A stretch of 64,000 nucleotides of DNA, taken from contig NZ_WMBA01000033.1 of the NCBI RefSeq assembly GCF_009707865.1, forward strand, positions 1 to 64,000. Reading direction: 5' to 3'. This document shows, in pieces, positions 16,292 to 25,220 of this stretch (position 1 is the stretch's first letter; each line of letters starts with the position of its first letter). The translations under genes were made by a program, and so were the position numbers. The notes under the pieces are model-generated. The model was not told where the DNA came from. It saw only the letters and a list, made by a program, of their open reading frames with translations, and did no database searches. This DNA comes from Amycolatopsis pithecellobii. Lineage in GTDB: Bacteria; Actinomycetota; Actinomycetes; Mycobacteriales; Pseudonocardiaceae.

Positions 16292-17700
16292 CGGGCGTCC
16301 CGCACATCGACGACGCCGTAAATGTCCTGGCGCTGACCGCCGGAGTCGACGGTGAGTGCGAGCTCCCACTGGCCCGGGCGCGGGATGGTCACCGATCCCG
16401 TCTGGTACCCGGTTCCCGCGCGGTGCAACGAAACCGGTACCGGTGTGCCGTGGTCCGGCGGGTTGAGCACGGCCGTGACCGTCGAACCGTCTGTCGCGAT
16501 GTCACGCGTGTCGAGCGTCGTCAGGTGCACGGTGTTCTCCCCCGTCTTGGCGGGCGCGACAGCGACGTCCAGGAACCCGTAACCTGCCTGGCCGGCCAGG
16601 CCGAAGTCCAATCGGGCCGGTGCTGCCTGCGGCGCCGCGTCCCGTGGCAGACCGTTCAGGAGCGGAAAAGCCGTGGCAGCAAGCAGTACCGCACCGGCCG
16701 CGGCACTCATGGCGCCAGCTCCCTTACGCCGGAGGGAAAACGCGAGCCCACCGGCCAGCACCAGTACCGCGGCGAGGGGGACCGTGGCCGCGACAAGCAG
16801 GTCCGGGGCGCCGGGCACACACAACGTCCACGTGACCGCGAGCGCGGCCGCGCACCCGAGCACCGTCACGCTCCTGGCCAACCGCTCGCGGTCGTTTCGT
16901 GGTTCCTCGCTCGTCAGGAACTGCGCCAGCACGAGCCCACCGAAGCCAAGAATCGCCAGGCGTGCCAACAGGTTCGCCCCGGTCGACGACGAGAAGGTGC
17001 CCGCCGGCAAGGGTCCGCGCAGCGCGTCGGTCACCGGTAGCCTGGCGGCATACGGCCCGAACAACAGCAACGAAGCCAGCGTGAATCCCACCGTGCCGAC
17101 CCAGCCGTAGGTGACCAGCCGCCGTACCCGGGTCGACCAGGCACTGGCCGGACGGACGAACGCGACGAAGAACGCCGCGCCCACCAGCAAAACCGTCGCG
17201 GCGAGGGCGGCGACCTGGCTGAACCAGTAGCTCACCGTTTCCAGCACACCCGGGCCGGATAGCTTCGGCGCCTCCTGAACGGGGCTGCGTGACGCCAGGT
17301 CGAACGTCAACGTTCCACTTGCGACAGCGAGTGAACCGGCCGGAACGCGCCACGCGACGGTGTAGGTGCCCGCGTATTTCTGCTTCGGCAACGGAACCAT
17401 GACCGTCTCCGCGCGGTCCCCGGAATGCGCCGGCCGACCGGGATCGAACTCGCGGTGGTACGGATCCATCAACCGCACCGTCGCCAGCCTTGCGTTGACC
17501 GGCCGGTCGAAGGTCAGCACCAGGTCGTCGGGCCGGATGGTGGACCCGACCCCGGGCGAGCTGGACCGAAGCTGTGGTATGTCACCGGAAACGGGCGACG
17601 CGAGCGACAGCAGCGCAGCCCAGCAGGCCGCCGCCACCAGTGCCATCGCGAGCACCCTGCCGCCGAGGCGAGCCTTGGGCCTTTCCCGGGTGAGCGTCAT
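16288..17700 (-). CDS. CopC-CopD-like fusion lacking copper ligands
   Basis: 470 residues, start set by an ATGA overlap with the upstream gene at 17697-17700. A signal segment is followed by a CopC-like domain (SSSPGVGSTIRPDDLVLTFD near 46-65), about eight hydrophobic helices and a C-terminal extracellular domain. The mature CopC N-terminal histidine is missing (PVSGDIPQL) and so is the later D-x-H pair (VPAGSLAVASG). The CopD half is short and lacks the HxxAxxxWxGG helix that its paralogue at 22222 has. The fold is kept but copper binding is not expected. Confidence 0.8.
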   Translation of the reverse strand: MTLTRERPKARLGGRVLAMALVAAACWAALLSLASPVSGDIPQLRSSSPGVGSTIRPDDLVLTFDRPVNARLATVRLMDPYHREFDPGRPAHSGDRAETVMVPLPKQKYAGTYTVAWRVPAGSLAVASGTLTFDLASRSPVQEAPKLSGPGVLETVSYWFSQVAALAATVLLVGAAFFVAFVRPASAWSTRVRRLVTYGWVGTVGFTLASLLLFGPYAARLPVTDALRGPLPAGTFSSSTGANLLARLAILGFGGLVLAQFLTSEEPRNDRERLARSVTVLGCAAALAVTWTLCVPGAPDLLVAATVPLAAVLVLAGGLAFSLRRKGAGAMSAAAGAVLLAATAFPLLNGLPRDAAPQAAPARLDFGLAGQAGYGFLDVAVAPAKTGENTVHLTTLDTRDIATDGSTVTAVLNPPDHGTPVPVSLHRAGTGYQTGSVTIPRPGQWELALTVDSGGQRQDIYGVVDVRDAR

Positions 17701-18428
17701 TTCGAGACCACCTCCGAAACTTCGGGCTTCGTTGTGCGAGTCCGCAGCCGAGCCCGGATCCCGACGACCGCGACGGCGATGATGGCCAGGCCCAGCACGC
17801 CCCACAGCAACGCGAGTGGCGGCAGTCCACCGCCGGAATCGCTCGGTGCAGCCGGCTCCGCCGCGACGGCGTCGCCGGGTACATTGCCGTTCGCGGCAAG
17901 GGTTTTCACCGGTGCGTCCGGCGCGGCGACCCCGCCGGTGAAGGTGATGACCGCGGCGCTCGTCCCGGACCAGCTCTCCACTCGACCATCCACATAGGAC
18001 TGTTCGACGGCGAACGCGAGCTTCCCACTGCCAGGGAGCGGCCCCATCGTGACGTTGAACTGTTCGAACTGGCGTGGCCCCACGGAGCCGCCTTCGAAGA
18101 CGATGGACCCGACGACCTGACTGATGTTCTGGTCACCGATCCGGATCGGGGTGCTCAACGTGCGCGGGTTGATCCTTGCCGTCCAGCCGCGGACGGCGGC
18201 GACCTCGGCGTAAGCGATGGGCGTGTCCTGCGGGAAGGTCAGCACGAGCCGGTTGCTGCGGACATCGGTCCGCTCGTTCGCGAACCGGAAGGCGAAGGTC
18301 TCCGTGTCACCGCCCTTCACCGCACCGGGCACAATGGACACTCGGGCCACGGCGGGCGAGGCGAGTGCCAGCAACCCTGACGTGGCAAGGAGAACGGTGA
18401 TGAGCATGCGGATGGCGTGACGTGCCAT
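17697..18428 (-). CDS. YcnI/DUF1775 protein with lost N-terminal histidine
   Basis: 243 residues: signal peptide (about 1-28), DUF1775 domain, Ala/Pro linker and C-terminal membrane helix near 205-228. In copper-binding YcnI the first mature residue is a histidine that binds Cu(II) as a one-histidine brace. Here the signal cleavage region ASPAVA is followed by RVSIVPG, so Arg29 takes that place. The conserved Glu (FEGG) and Trp (VESWSG) remain. Compare the intact His in the paralogue at 23980. The gene heads the YcnI-CopCD-PepSY operon. Confidence 0.85.
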   Translation of the reverse strand: MARHAIRMLITVLLATSGLLALASPAVARVSIVPGAVKGGDTETFAFRFANERTDVRSNRLVLTFPQDTPIAYAEVAAVRGWTARINPRTLSTPIRIGDQNISQVVGSIVFEGGSVGPRQFEQFNVTMGPLPGSGKLAFAVEQSYVDGRVESWSGTSAAVITFTGGVAAPDAPVKTLAANGNVPGDAVAAEPAAPSDSGGGLPPLALLWGVLGLAIIAVAVVGIRARLRTRTTKPEVSEVVSK

Positions 18429-18526
18429 GGCGGGGTTCTTTCCGGGAGGCCGCGGCCCGGGAGCACGGAGCTGGCTGCTCCCGGGCCGCGGATTGGTGAT
18501 CAGTTAATGTGCCGTTCGTTACCGAA

Positions 18527-18553
18527 GTTGAGCTGTTGCGGAATCAGCTCAAC
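18527..18553. terminator. Hairpin overlapping the end of the propeller gene
   Basis: A perfect 9-bp inverted repeat, GTTGAGCTG and CAGCTCAAC with a 9-nt loop, covers 18527-18553 and includes the stop codon of the gene ending at 18549. It lies at the boundary between two left-pointing units (the cupredoxin gene and the YcnI gene starting at 18428). There is no T-run, as is common in actinomycetes, so a terminator or mRNA-stabilising role is a reasonable guess. Confidence 0.5.
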
Positions 18554-20972
18554 CGATCGGGTTCAGCTGCGCGGGGGTGAGCTTTTCCCGCCAGCCTGCC
18601 GGCACCTTCTGGGACCAGCCGTTGTACACCAGCGGAATCGGCAGCACACCCTGCCCGCCGAACCCGTTCGCACCGGTGATCGTGCCCTCCACCTTGGTGT
18701 TCGGCGTCGAGGAGACCACCAGCTGACCCACGACCGCGGCATCGGAGATGTTGCCGTCGTTGTTCGGGTCGATGTCGATCACCTGCATCGCGTTCGAGAA
18801 CTTGTTGGAGACGTAGGCGTAGTAGCCGCCGCCCTTCTTGGCCCCGAAGTTGATGCCGTGGCAACCGGCGTTACACGGCAGATCCTTGATCACCTTGTCG
18901 GTCTTGGGATCGATGACCGAAACCGTGGCGCTGTAGGTGTTCGCCGCCAGCAGTGCCTTGTCGTCCGGGCTCACCGGGAGCTGGATCGTCAGGCCACCCC
19001 ACGGAGCGGTGCTGCTCGTGCGTCCCTTGACCGGGTCGTAGTTGCCCCACAAGTCGATGCGCGCGTCATGGACCTTCTTGCCGTCCTTGACGCAGGCGTT
19101 CTCCTTGAGCGAGACACACGCGATGTCCGCGCCGAGGAAGTCGGCCATGTAGAACTTCGACTGGTCGGACATGGCGCCGGTCGCGATCGGCAGTTCACCG
19201 GTCGGTTCCTTGTGCCAGGTCCCGGTTTCGTTGTCCAGCACCGTCGCGTCGTACGGGTTGACGTTCGGGGTCAGCGTGGTTTTGCCGTCCGCGGTCAGCC
19301 AGAACGCGTGGGGGTGCTGCGGTGGGGCATCGGCCGGACCGACGGGTAGCCGCCGTTCGATCTTCGTTGCCCCTGGCGAGAGTTCGACGACGTCGGTGCC
19401 GCCGTTGATCGCCACCTGGACCTTGTCGTTATCGGTCCGGGTCATCACGTGTGATGGATCCGGTCCGACTTGGAAGGTGCGCAGGTGCTGGCCCGTCGAC
19501 CTGTCGAAGACGGACAGTTTGTCGTCGAACCACTGGGTTTGGTAGAGGTACTTGTAGTCCTGGTCGGTCCACATGTTGTGCGGGTTGTTCATGTTGATAC
19601 TGGAACCGGAGATCTTTCGATCGATGGTCCAGTCCTCTACGTTGATCTTCGTCGCCGCACCGACCTTGCTCTTGCCGGCGTACTCCTCCATCTGCGTGTC
19701 GACCCAGACCTCACCGACACCCGGCGTCTTCGGCGGCGTCAGTTTGTCCAGTGTCTTCGGGAAACCGAACTTCTTGTCGTAGTACGCATCCAGGTTCGGG
19801 ATCAGCACCGGCTTGCCCGCGGCGTCGTACTGCAGGATCGGCGCCGGCGGGAACACCGGGTTGTAGGACGACGATTCGGTGGTGCTGTACTTCTGCCAGT
19901 TGTTCTGCACGGTGGCGGTGAAGAAGATCTTCACCAGGTTCTGGATCACGTCCGCCGACGACGGCACCGTCAGGTTCCGCGAGGTCACCTGGAGGTTCTT
20001 GCCGAAGTCGAGCCCGATGGTGAGCGGATCGTCCACCACCGTGGCACCCAGCATGTACGGGTGGATCGTGCAGGTCCACGCGTAGAGGCCGGGCTCGGTC
20101 AGCTGCGTCGAGTCCTCACCGGCGAAAGCACCCATCTGCTCGAAGAAGGGCGCGCCCTCCGGCCTGATCAGCGACGTGATGTCGTGCAGCGAAGCGTTGT
20201 TCGGCTGCGCGATCTTGAAACTCGCCGTGATCGCCGGACCCTTGACCGCGAACTTCTTGAGGTCGTCCAGCGTCTTCTGCAGGTCCAGTCCCACCGGCAG
20301 GCTGTCGAGACTGATCGGCGCGTCCACCGGAAGGGTCGAAACCTGTTGTGCGAACTGGTTCAGCAGCCCTTCGGCCTTGACCGTCTCGGCCTTGGCTTCC
20401 GGTTTGCTCGCGCCGAGAGACTGGACGGCCGCGAGCGTCTTGTCCAGGCCGAGCGCCTGGCCGAGCACCCCACCCAGCGAGCCCAGGCTGGGCGCCGCCT
20501 TTGTCGGGTCCGACGCCAGACCGGTGAGCTGGTCGACCAGGTTCAGGTTGAGCATGTTGCCAGCCTGAGCCGGGTTCAGTAGACCACCGCCGAGTCCGGG
20601 CAGGCCACCGAGTCCGGGCAGACCGCCGGTGGGCAGCTTGCCGAGGCCGGGCAGCCCGAGCGTCCCCGGATCGGGCAGCGCGAGGCTCCCGTCCGGAATG
20701 CTCGGCACGATCCCCCCGTCGAGCGCGGACGTGCCCAGCCTGGGCAGTTCCGCGACGGCGAGTGACTTACCACCGAACAGTTCGATACCCGAGTCGAACC
20801 AGTTTCCGTTGCTGTCGTTGAGGTTGAACGTGATCGGCACCGGGCCGACCCCGACCGGGAACGCGGCCGCCGGCAGCGCGGCGACCGACGAGGCACCGAC
20901 CGTGATCACGGCGATGGACAGCACCGCTTTCAGCCGGAATCGCCTCGCTCCCGGAGGAGCTTGTGCGCGCAT
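18549..20972 (-). CDS. Exported cupredoxin plus YVTN beta-propeller protein
   Basis: 807 residues from the ATG at 20972, which has AAGGAA just upstream. The signal peptide ends near residue 38. Residues 95-135 are rich in Leu-Pro-Gly repeats. A cupredoxin-like domain follows with likely type-1 copper ligands His263, Cys301, His304 and Met307 (CTIHPYM). From about 440 onward is a beta propeller with N2O-reductase/YncE-like blades, carrying His465, His508, His553/555 and Cys700-x3-Cys704-His705. The order, cupredoxin then propeller, is the reverse of nitrous oxide reductase. It is probably a copper-dependent extracellular protein; its reaction is unknown. Confidence 0.8.
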   Translation of the reverse strand: MRAQAPPGARRFRLKAVLSIAVITVGASSVAALPAAAFPVGVGPVPITFNLNDSNGNWFDSGIELFGGKSLAVAELPRLGTSALDGGIVPSIPDGSLALPDPGTLGLPGLGKLPTGGLPGLGGLPGLGGGLLNPAQAGNMLNLNLVDQLTGLASDPTKAAPSLGSLGGVLGQALGLDKTLAAVQSLGASKPEAKAETVKAEGLLNQFAQQVSTLPVDAPISLDSLPVGLDLQKTLDDLKKFAVKGPAITASFKIAQPNNASLHDITSLIRPEGAPFFEQMGAFAGEDSTQLTEPGLYAWTCTIHPYMLGATVVDDPLTIGLDFGKNLQVTSRNLTVPSSADVIQNLVKIFFTATVQNNWQKYSTTESSSYNPVFPPAPILQYDAAGKPVLIPNLDAYYDKKFGFPKTLDKLTPPKTPGVGEVWVDTQMEEYAGKSKVGAATKINVEDWTIDRKISGSSINMNNPHNMWTDQDYKYLYQTQWFDDKLSVFDRSTGQHLRTFQVGPDPSHVMTRTDNDKVQVAINGGTDVVELSPGATKIERRLPVGPADAPPQHPHAFWLTADGKTTLTPNVNPYDATVLDNETGTWHKEPTGELPIATGAMSDQSKFYMADFLGADIACVSLKENACVKDGKKVHDARIDLWGNYDPVKGRTSSTAPWGGLTIQLPVSPDDKALLAANTYSATVSVIDPKTDKVIKDLPCNAGCHGINFGAKKGGGYYAYVSNKFSNAMQVIDIDPNNDGNISDAAVVGQLVVSSTPNTKVEGTITGANGFGGQGVLPIPLVYNGWSQKVPAGWREKLTPAQLNPIG

Positions 20973-21020
20973 GAATTTCCTTTCTGCATTCATTGTTTTC
21001 ACCAATCACCTCCCGCCTGG

Positions 21021-21575
21021 TCAGGCGGTAGGTGAGCCGAGAAACCACCTGCGCACCAGCACGGCGCTCACGATGGCCAGCACCAGCACCGCCGCGAGCA
21101 CCGGTGCGGAGAAGTCGTCCCGCCTTGCCGGCAATGCAGCGGCCGAACCAGGTTGCTGCGGAACGGAAACCACGGCTGCCGGCTGGGGAGCAGCCACCTC
21201 CGCGGCCTGCCCCGGCACCCCGGTCCCGGTCAACGGAAACAGGGCGCCACCACCGGGTAACGCGTCCGGAAGCCGGGAGCCGAAAACCGCGCCGCTGCCG
21301 GGAAGGCTCGATTCCCGCAGCGGCGGCGCCGCGAAAGGCGCGACCACCGGCGCGGCCGTGCTGGGGTCGGGGTTCGCCGGAGCACCAGGCGGCGCGGGCG
21401 AAGTGGGTGCGGTCGTGGGAGGCGCGGTGGTGGCAGGAGGTGGCGTGGGCGCGACGAGGTCGCACACCGGCGCGATCGTGTTGTCCACTGTGGAACTCAG
21501 TGGCTGAATCACCGGCCCCAGCAACGGGATTCCGTTCAATTCGTCCACTGTGGATAGACAGTCGGCCACGGTCAT
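21021..21575 (-). CDS. Proline-rich tail-anchored membrane protein
   Basis: 184 residues. An N-terminal segment has two cysteines (MTVADCLSTVDEL, APVCDL), a long Pro/Ala/Thr linker spans about 45-140, and a single hydrophobic helix near 155-178 ends in RRWFLGSPTA. The start overlaps the upstream stop as ATGA. I see no signal peptide, which is odd for a protein whose composition suggests an outside location. The gene at 25221 has the same plan with a signal peptide. It may be the membrane partner of the exported propeller protein next to it. No known family recognised. Confidence 0.65.
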   Translation of the reverse strand: MTVADCLSTVDELNGIPLLGPVIQPLSSTVDNTIAPVCDLVAPTPPPATTAPPTTAPTSPAPPGAPANPDPSTAAPVVAPFAAPPLRESSLPGSGAVFGSRLPDALPGGGALFPLTGTGVPGQAAEVAAPQPAAVVSVPQQPGSAAALPARRDDFSAPVLAAVLVLAIVSAVLVRRWFLGSPTA

Positions 21576-22225
21576 GCTCCCGGCTGGACGATCAGGCGGA
21601 CCTGGCGAGAAGACTGCAACCGCAACCGCGCACAGAACCCGGTGAAGCCGGTGGCGGTGAACGGCTCTCGCGCCAGCAGGAAATACAGCAGGCCCCGGTT
21701 GTTGACGGCCACCAGCGCGTGGTTCAGCCGAGCCGAAGTGATCAGGAACGCCCCGGCCGGGCACTCGCCGGCGCGGTTGCTCAGCTGCCACCGCAGCAGG
21801 TACTTGTCGATCGTCGTACCCGAAAGCGTGATCCCGAACTCGCGGCGGACGAGCTGCGCGACGGATTTCCGTGTCCACAACAGACACGGAAGCCCGAGCT
21901 CATCCGGCGCCGTCGCCAAGCTACCCAGCACTTGTTCCTGCTGCGCTTCGGAAAGCGCGAGGCATTCGCCGGTTCGCCGCCCACGTGGCCGTGGCTGGAA
22001 CGCCGCTTCGCCGCGCGAATGGTAGGCGCGCACCCAGCAACCGACGGCTTTCCGCGACACACCGAACAGTTGCGCGACCCGCGTCTGCGGCATCCCGCCT
22101 TCGACCGCCGCGACGGCTCGCCGGCGAAGCTGCGCCAGCTCGTTCGGCGGCAGGCTCCGTGCGCCGTTGTCACCAAGGTCTTGCTGGACAAGAAGATCCA
22201 CGACTGCCACCCCATCTGGTCTCAT
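21572..22225 (-). CDS. IS630-transposase-derived DNA-binding protein 2 (catalytic residues lost)
   Basis: 217 residues, paralogue of the protein at 13928: RRRAVAAVEGGMPQTRVAQL, FGVSRKAVGCWVRAY, RGRRTGECLALSEAQQ, LWTRKSVAQLVRREFGI and YLLRW are shared. The C-terminal part keeps only the strand pattern (NRGLLYFLLAREPFTATGF) of a DDE domain; no DDE acidic triad is visible and the protein ends early. The start at 22225 overlaps the CopC-CopD stop as ATGA and its own stop overlaps the next start, so it is fully embedded in the copper operon. This supports a co-opted regulator, not an insertion. Confidence 0.75.
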   Translation of the reverse strand: MRPDGVAVVDLLVQQDLGDNGARSLPPNELAQLRRRAVAAVEGGMPQTRVAQLFGVSRKAVGCWVRAYHSRGEAAFQPRPRGRRTGECLALSEAQQEQVLGSLATAPDELGLPCLLWTRKSVAQLVRREFGITLSGTTIDKYLLRWQLSNRAGECPAGAFLITSARLNHALVAVNNRGLLYFLLAREPFTATGFTGFCARLRLQSSRQVRLIVQPGA

Positions 22226-23970
22226 CGGGCGCCGACCGGAATCCGGACGACGGCTTGATCGATCTCCGAAGTGCGGACGGTCACCGCCAGCTCCCACATC
22301 CCCGGGATTGCGATCGGCGCGTTCTGCGCGATCGCGTGGTCACCGCCGATCAACTGCGCCGCCACCGGAATCGGCCCGATTCCGCGTGACGGCAGGCGAA
22401 GCTCCGCACGCAGTTCGGCCACCTTTTTCGGCCTGCGGTTCGCATCGAGCACGGCGAGATGCACCTCGTTGCGGCCCACCCGGCCGGGCGTGACCAGCAC
22501 CGCGAGCTTCCCGACGCCTTGCGGGCCACCACCGGCGTCGAAGGGCAGCACCACGTTCACCGGACCGACGCGAGCCGGGATCGCGGCCTCCTCGCGAGCC
22601 CGGGCAAGTTCGGCCGCGGCCGGTTCCGCGTCCACCAGTGCCGCCGTGGCCCCGAGAATCGCCGCGGCCACAAGGACCTCGACCGTGACCATCCGGCGGA
22701 ACCGGCCGATCTCCTGTTTCTCCGGCCCGCGACGCGCCCGCCGCTTGTCCGAGACGGTGACGATTTCGCCGCCGTACTGCCGGTGCACCCAGTTGCGGGC
22801 GAACGCACCGAGCCCGACCACCACGACGACCAGAAGCAACTTGACCGCCAGCACCGTCCCGTACCCGGTGCCGAACAGCGCGGCCGGTGAGCCGACCTCC
22901 CGCCACGCTTGGTACGTCCCGCTCGCCGCGAGCACGAGCACGCAGCCGAGCGCGATCCGGGAGAACCGCGGAATCGCGATCCGCATGCCCGGGATGTCGC
23001 CGGAGCGCAGCAGCACCGCGAGCAGCACCGGCAACCCGCCGAGCCACACCGCCATCGCAAGCAGGTGGATCGCGTCGACCGGAAGCGCCAGCAGCACCTG
23101 CGTCCCGGCCGCACTGTGGTTGGCGAAGCTCCACGTCACCACCAAAGCGAGCCCCGCACCGAGCACGATCGCGCTGCGGCGCCGCAGATTCACCTCCTCG
23201 TAGCCGCGAAACGTCTTGCGTCCCAACACAAGGACGGCCGCGAGCACCCCGAGTAGCACGAGCCTGGTTACGAGCACCAGACCGATCCGGCTGCCGAAAG
23301 TCGTGCCGAGCAAGGCGGGGTCCGCCAGGTCCCCGATCGGTTTCCCGGCAGCCGATGGCCCGTAGAGCACGAACGTCACCACGGTCGAACCGGTCAGGAT
23401 TCCCCAGCCCGCCCACAGCAACCGGCGCGCCCCGCTCGCCGCCTCCCCGCCCGGCCAGCACGCGGTCACGAAGAACCCGGTGCCGACGAGCAAGGCAAGC
23501 CCGACGTACGCGATCCATCTGAATACTCCATAAAGGACAGTGGTGAGGCCGTCCGCGCGGTCCTGGCCGGCGGCCACTCCGCCGGTCACCTCGCCGACGC
23601 TGAACGCGAACGCTCCCTCGACGGGGTGCGAGTCGACCGAGACAACGCGGTAGCTCACGGTGTAGGTGCCGTTGGCGAGGTTGCCCGGCAGCGTGGCCGC
23701 GATGGTGTCGGTACCGCCGGCCGGATGTACCGGCTTGCCGACCCCGGCGACCGGTGCACCACCGGGGCCCAGCAGCCGCACCTCAGCCAGCGACACGTCG
23801 ATGGATTCGCTGAACCGCAGGGAAACCTCGTGCGGGGCGGCCGCGAGCACCTCGAAACTGCCCGGTGTGGTGGCCACCAGTTCGGCATGCGCCGAGGCGG
23901 TTCCGCCGATGCCGAGCAGTGCGATGAGGAACGTACCGAGCAGCGCGGCCATTCGGGACAACAGCTTCAT
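22222..23970 (-). CDS. CopC-CopD copper-binding/transport fusion with FixH/YtkA-like tail
   Basis: 582 residues. The signal peptide ends at ASA, and the mature CopC domain begins with His28 (HAELVATTPG). The second ligand set is Asp113 and His115 in SVDSHPVEGAF, so the CopC copper site is intact. Eight or so CopD helices follow, including AIHLLAMAVWLGG, the conserved HxxAxxxWxGG helix. A C-terminal outside domain resembles the YtkA-like part of other actinobacterial CopCD fusions. The function would be binding and import of copper across the membrane. It follows YcnI by 9 bp. Confidence 0.88.
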   Translation of the reverse strand: MKLLSRMAALLGTFLIALLGIGGTASAHAELVATTPGSFEVLAAAPHEVSLRFSESIDVSLAEVRLLGPGGAPVAGVGKPVHPAGGTDTIAATLPGNLANGTYTVSYRVVSVDSHPVEGAFAFSVGEVTGGVAAGQDRADGLTTVLYGVFRWIAYVGLALLVGTGFFVTACWPGGEAASGARRLLWAGWGILTGSTVVTFVLYGPSAAGKPIGDLADPALLGTTFGSRIGLVLVTRLVLLGVLAAVLVLGRKTFRGYEEVNLRRRSAIVLGAGLALVVTWSFANHSAAGTQVLLALPVDAIHLLAMAVWLGGLPVLLAVLLRSGDIPGMRIAIPRFSRIALGCVLVLAASGTYQAWREVGSPAALFGTGYGTVLAVKLLLVVVVVGLGAFARNWVHRQYGGEIVTVSDKRRARRGPEKQEIGRFRRMVTVEVLVAAAILGATAALVDAEPAAAELARAREEAAIPARVGPVNVVLPFDAGGGPQGVGKLAVLVTPGRVGRNEVHLAVLDANRRPKKVAELRAELRLPSRGIGPIPVAAQLIGGDHAIAQNAPIAIPGMWELAVTVRTSEIDQAVVRIPVGAR

Positions 23971-23979
23971 GGCCGCCGC

Positions 23980-24705
23980 CTACAACCGCGCCTTCTCTCG
24001 TTCCGGGACGGCTTGGTCCACCGGTGCCGCACGGCGCCGGGTGAACGCCACACCGGCTGCCGCGACGCCCGCGGCGATCCCTACGCCACCGAGTATCCGC
24101 GCGACCGGATCACTGTCCGAAGTGGACTCCGCTGGCGCGGCCGCCTTGGCGATCGTGACGGTGGGCGCGGGATGTTCCGGCTCGGGCTGTCCCGGCTGCA
24201 TGAGGTCGATCCAGCGCACGACCTGTCCGTCGGAATAGGTTTGCAGTGCCTTGAAGGAAAGTTGGCCGGTGTCGGGCATTTTTCCGATCCGGACGGTAAA
24301 GTTCGTGAACGTGTCGGCGGGAATACTGCCGCCCTCCCACACAATCGACGACACGGTCTGGTTGTCCATCTCGTCACCGGCGCCGGCCGGCTTGTCCATC
24401 GGCTCCTTGTGCACGGTGATCTGCCAGCCCGGCATGCTCTGCGGGGTCACGGAACTCAGCGGATGATCGGCGGGAAAGGTCACCTCGAGCCGGGTCGTCG
24501 TCGCGTCGTCGCGTTCGTTGGGGACCCCGAAGGACAGCATGGAGGGCTCGCCGGGTTCGGCGGTGTCCGGGCTGACCGACACGTGGGCGAAAGCAAGCGG
24601 CTGGCAGGCCAGGGTCGCCATGACCCCGACTGCGGCGGCCACGGCGAGGCGGCGTGGCCGGGAAAGGCCGTGCCGGACCATGCGCGGCAAATGCGGTGCG
24701 CGCAT
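23980..24705 (-). CDS. ycnI: YcnI/DUF1775 copper-binding protein
   Basis: 241 residues, ATG at 24705 with AAGGA upstream. The signal peptide ends in AFA, and mature residue His41 (HVSVSPDTAEPG) matches the histidine that binds Cu(II) in characterised YcnI. The conserved Glu (VWEGG) and Trp (VRWIDL) follow. A Pro/Ala linker and C-terminal helix anchor it, with a basic cytoplasmic tail. It starts the long left-pointing copper block. In this family YcnI and CopC-CopD act together in extracytoplasmic copper handling. Confidence 0.88.
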   Translation of the reverse strand: MRAPHLPRMVRHGLSRPRRLAVAAAVGVMATLACQPLAFAHVSVSPDTAEPGEPSMLSFGVPNERDDATTTRLEVTFPADHPLSSVTPQSMPGWQITVHKEPMDKPAGAGDEMDNQTVSSIVWEGGSIPADTFTNFTVRIGKMPDTGQLSFKALQTYSDGQVVRWIDLMQPGQPEPEHPAPTVTIAKAAAPAESTSDSDPVARILGGVGIAAGVAAAGVAFTRRRAAPVDQAVPEREKARL

Positions 24706-25220
24706 ATCTGTCCTTTCTTGAGTTTTTTCGGATCAGGAGATCGCGGTGGCGGAAACCACGTCCGGCTAATACTCCCAAACCGCGTGACCTGCGGATGACG
24801 CGATTGTTTACGGCCCATTACAAGAAGATCCGCCGATAAATTTTCGCCGGTGATCCACCCATATTCATGAGGGCAAAGACAGCCCAGGACCAAGATCGTC
24901 CTTCGGCCAGATTTCCCCAGTTCAGAAGGGTTGTCGTCACACGAATGAGGGAGTGACCTATTTGACTTTCGATGCATTATCCGGACACCACCGGGCGTTC
25001 GTTCGCGATGCCCTGGAGCCGGCGACCCCATTCCACGAACACGCTGCCGAAAGGTCATGTTTCGCCAAGATGAACCGAATTCGGCAGTGATCGACGAGGC
25101 TCATTCGACATGGACTGGTCAACTCGTGATCAGCCGTGCCACCATGACCCGCGGCGACCGGAAAAGCGTCGCACACGAGCCGCCACGGCACCTGAAAAGA
25201 AACCAAGAAAGCGGGCCGTC
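24706..25220. other. Gene-poor divergent intergenic region
   Basis: About 515 bp separate the divergent copper operon and the secreted protein at 25221. The open frames crossing it are short, lack ribosome-binding sites and give mixed, non-protein-like translations. It is less GC-rich than its surroundings near 24790-24850 and 24950-24990, which suits promoters on both sides. I see no clear copper operator and no other feature. Confidence 0.6.

Noticed and set aside
6657-18523. Shared 15-mer TGTGCCGTTCGTTAC at 6657 and 18509
   Set aside because: In a 64-kb window a shared 15-mer is expected by chance, and the surrounding sequence at 18509 does not resemble the palindromic element.
18870-18890. 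c-type haem site (CxxCH) in the propeller protein
   Set aside because: The motif has three residues between the cysteines (CNAGCH), and GCHG also fits a normal propeller-blade turn, so haem is not claimed as a feature.
20861-20972. Twin-arginine signal in the cupredoxin/propeller protein
   Set aside because: ARRFRLKAVL has two arginines, but lacks the usual Tat consensus around them; a general secretory signal is as likely.
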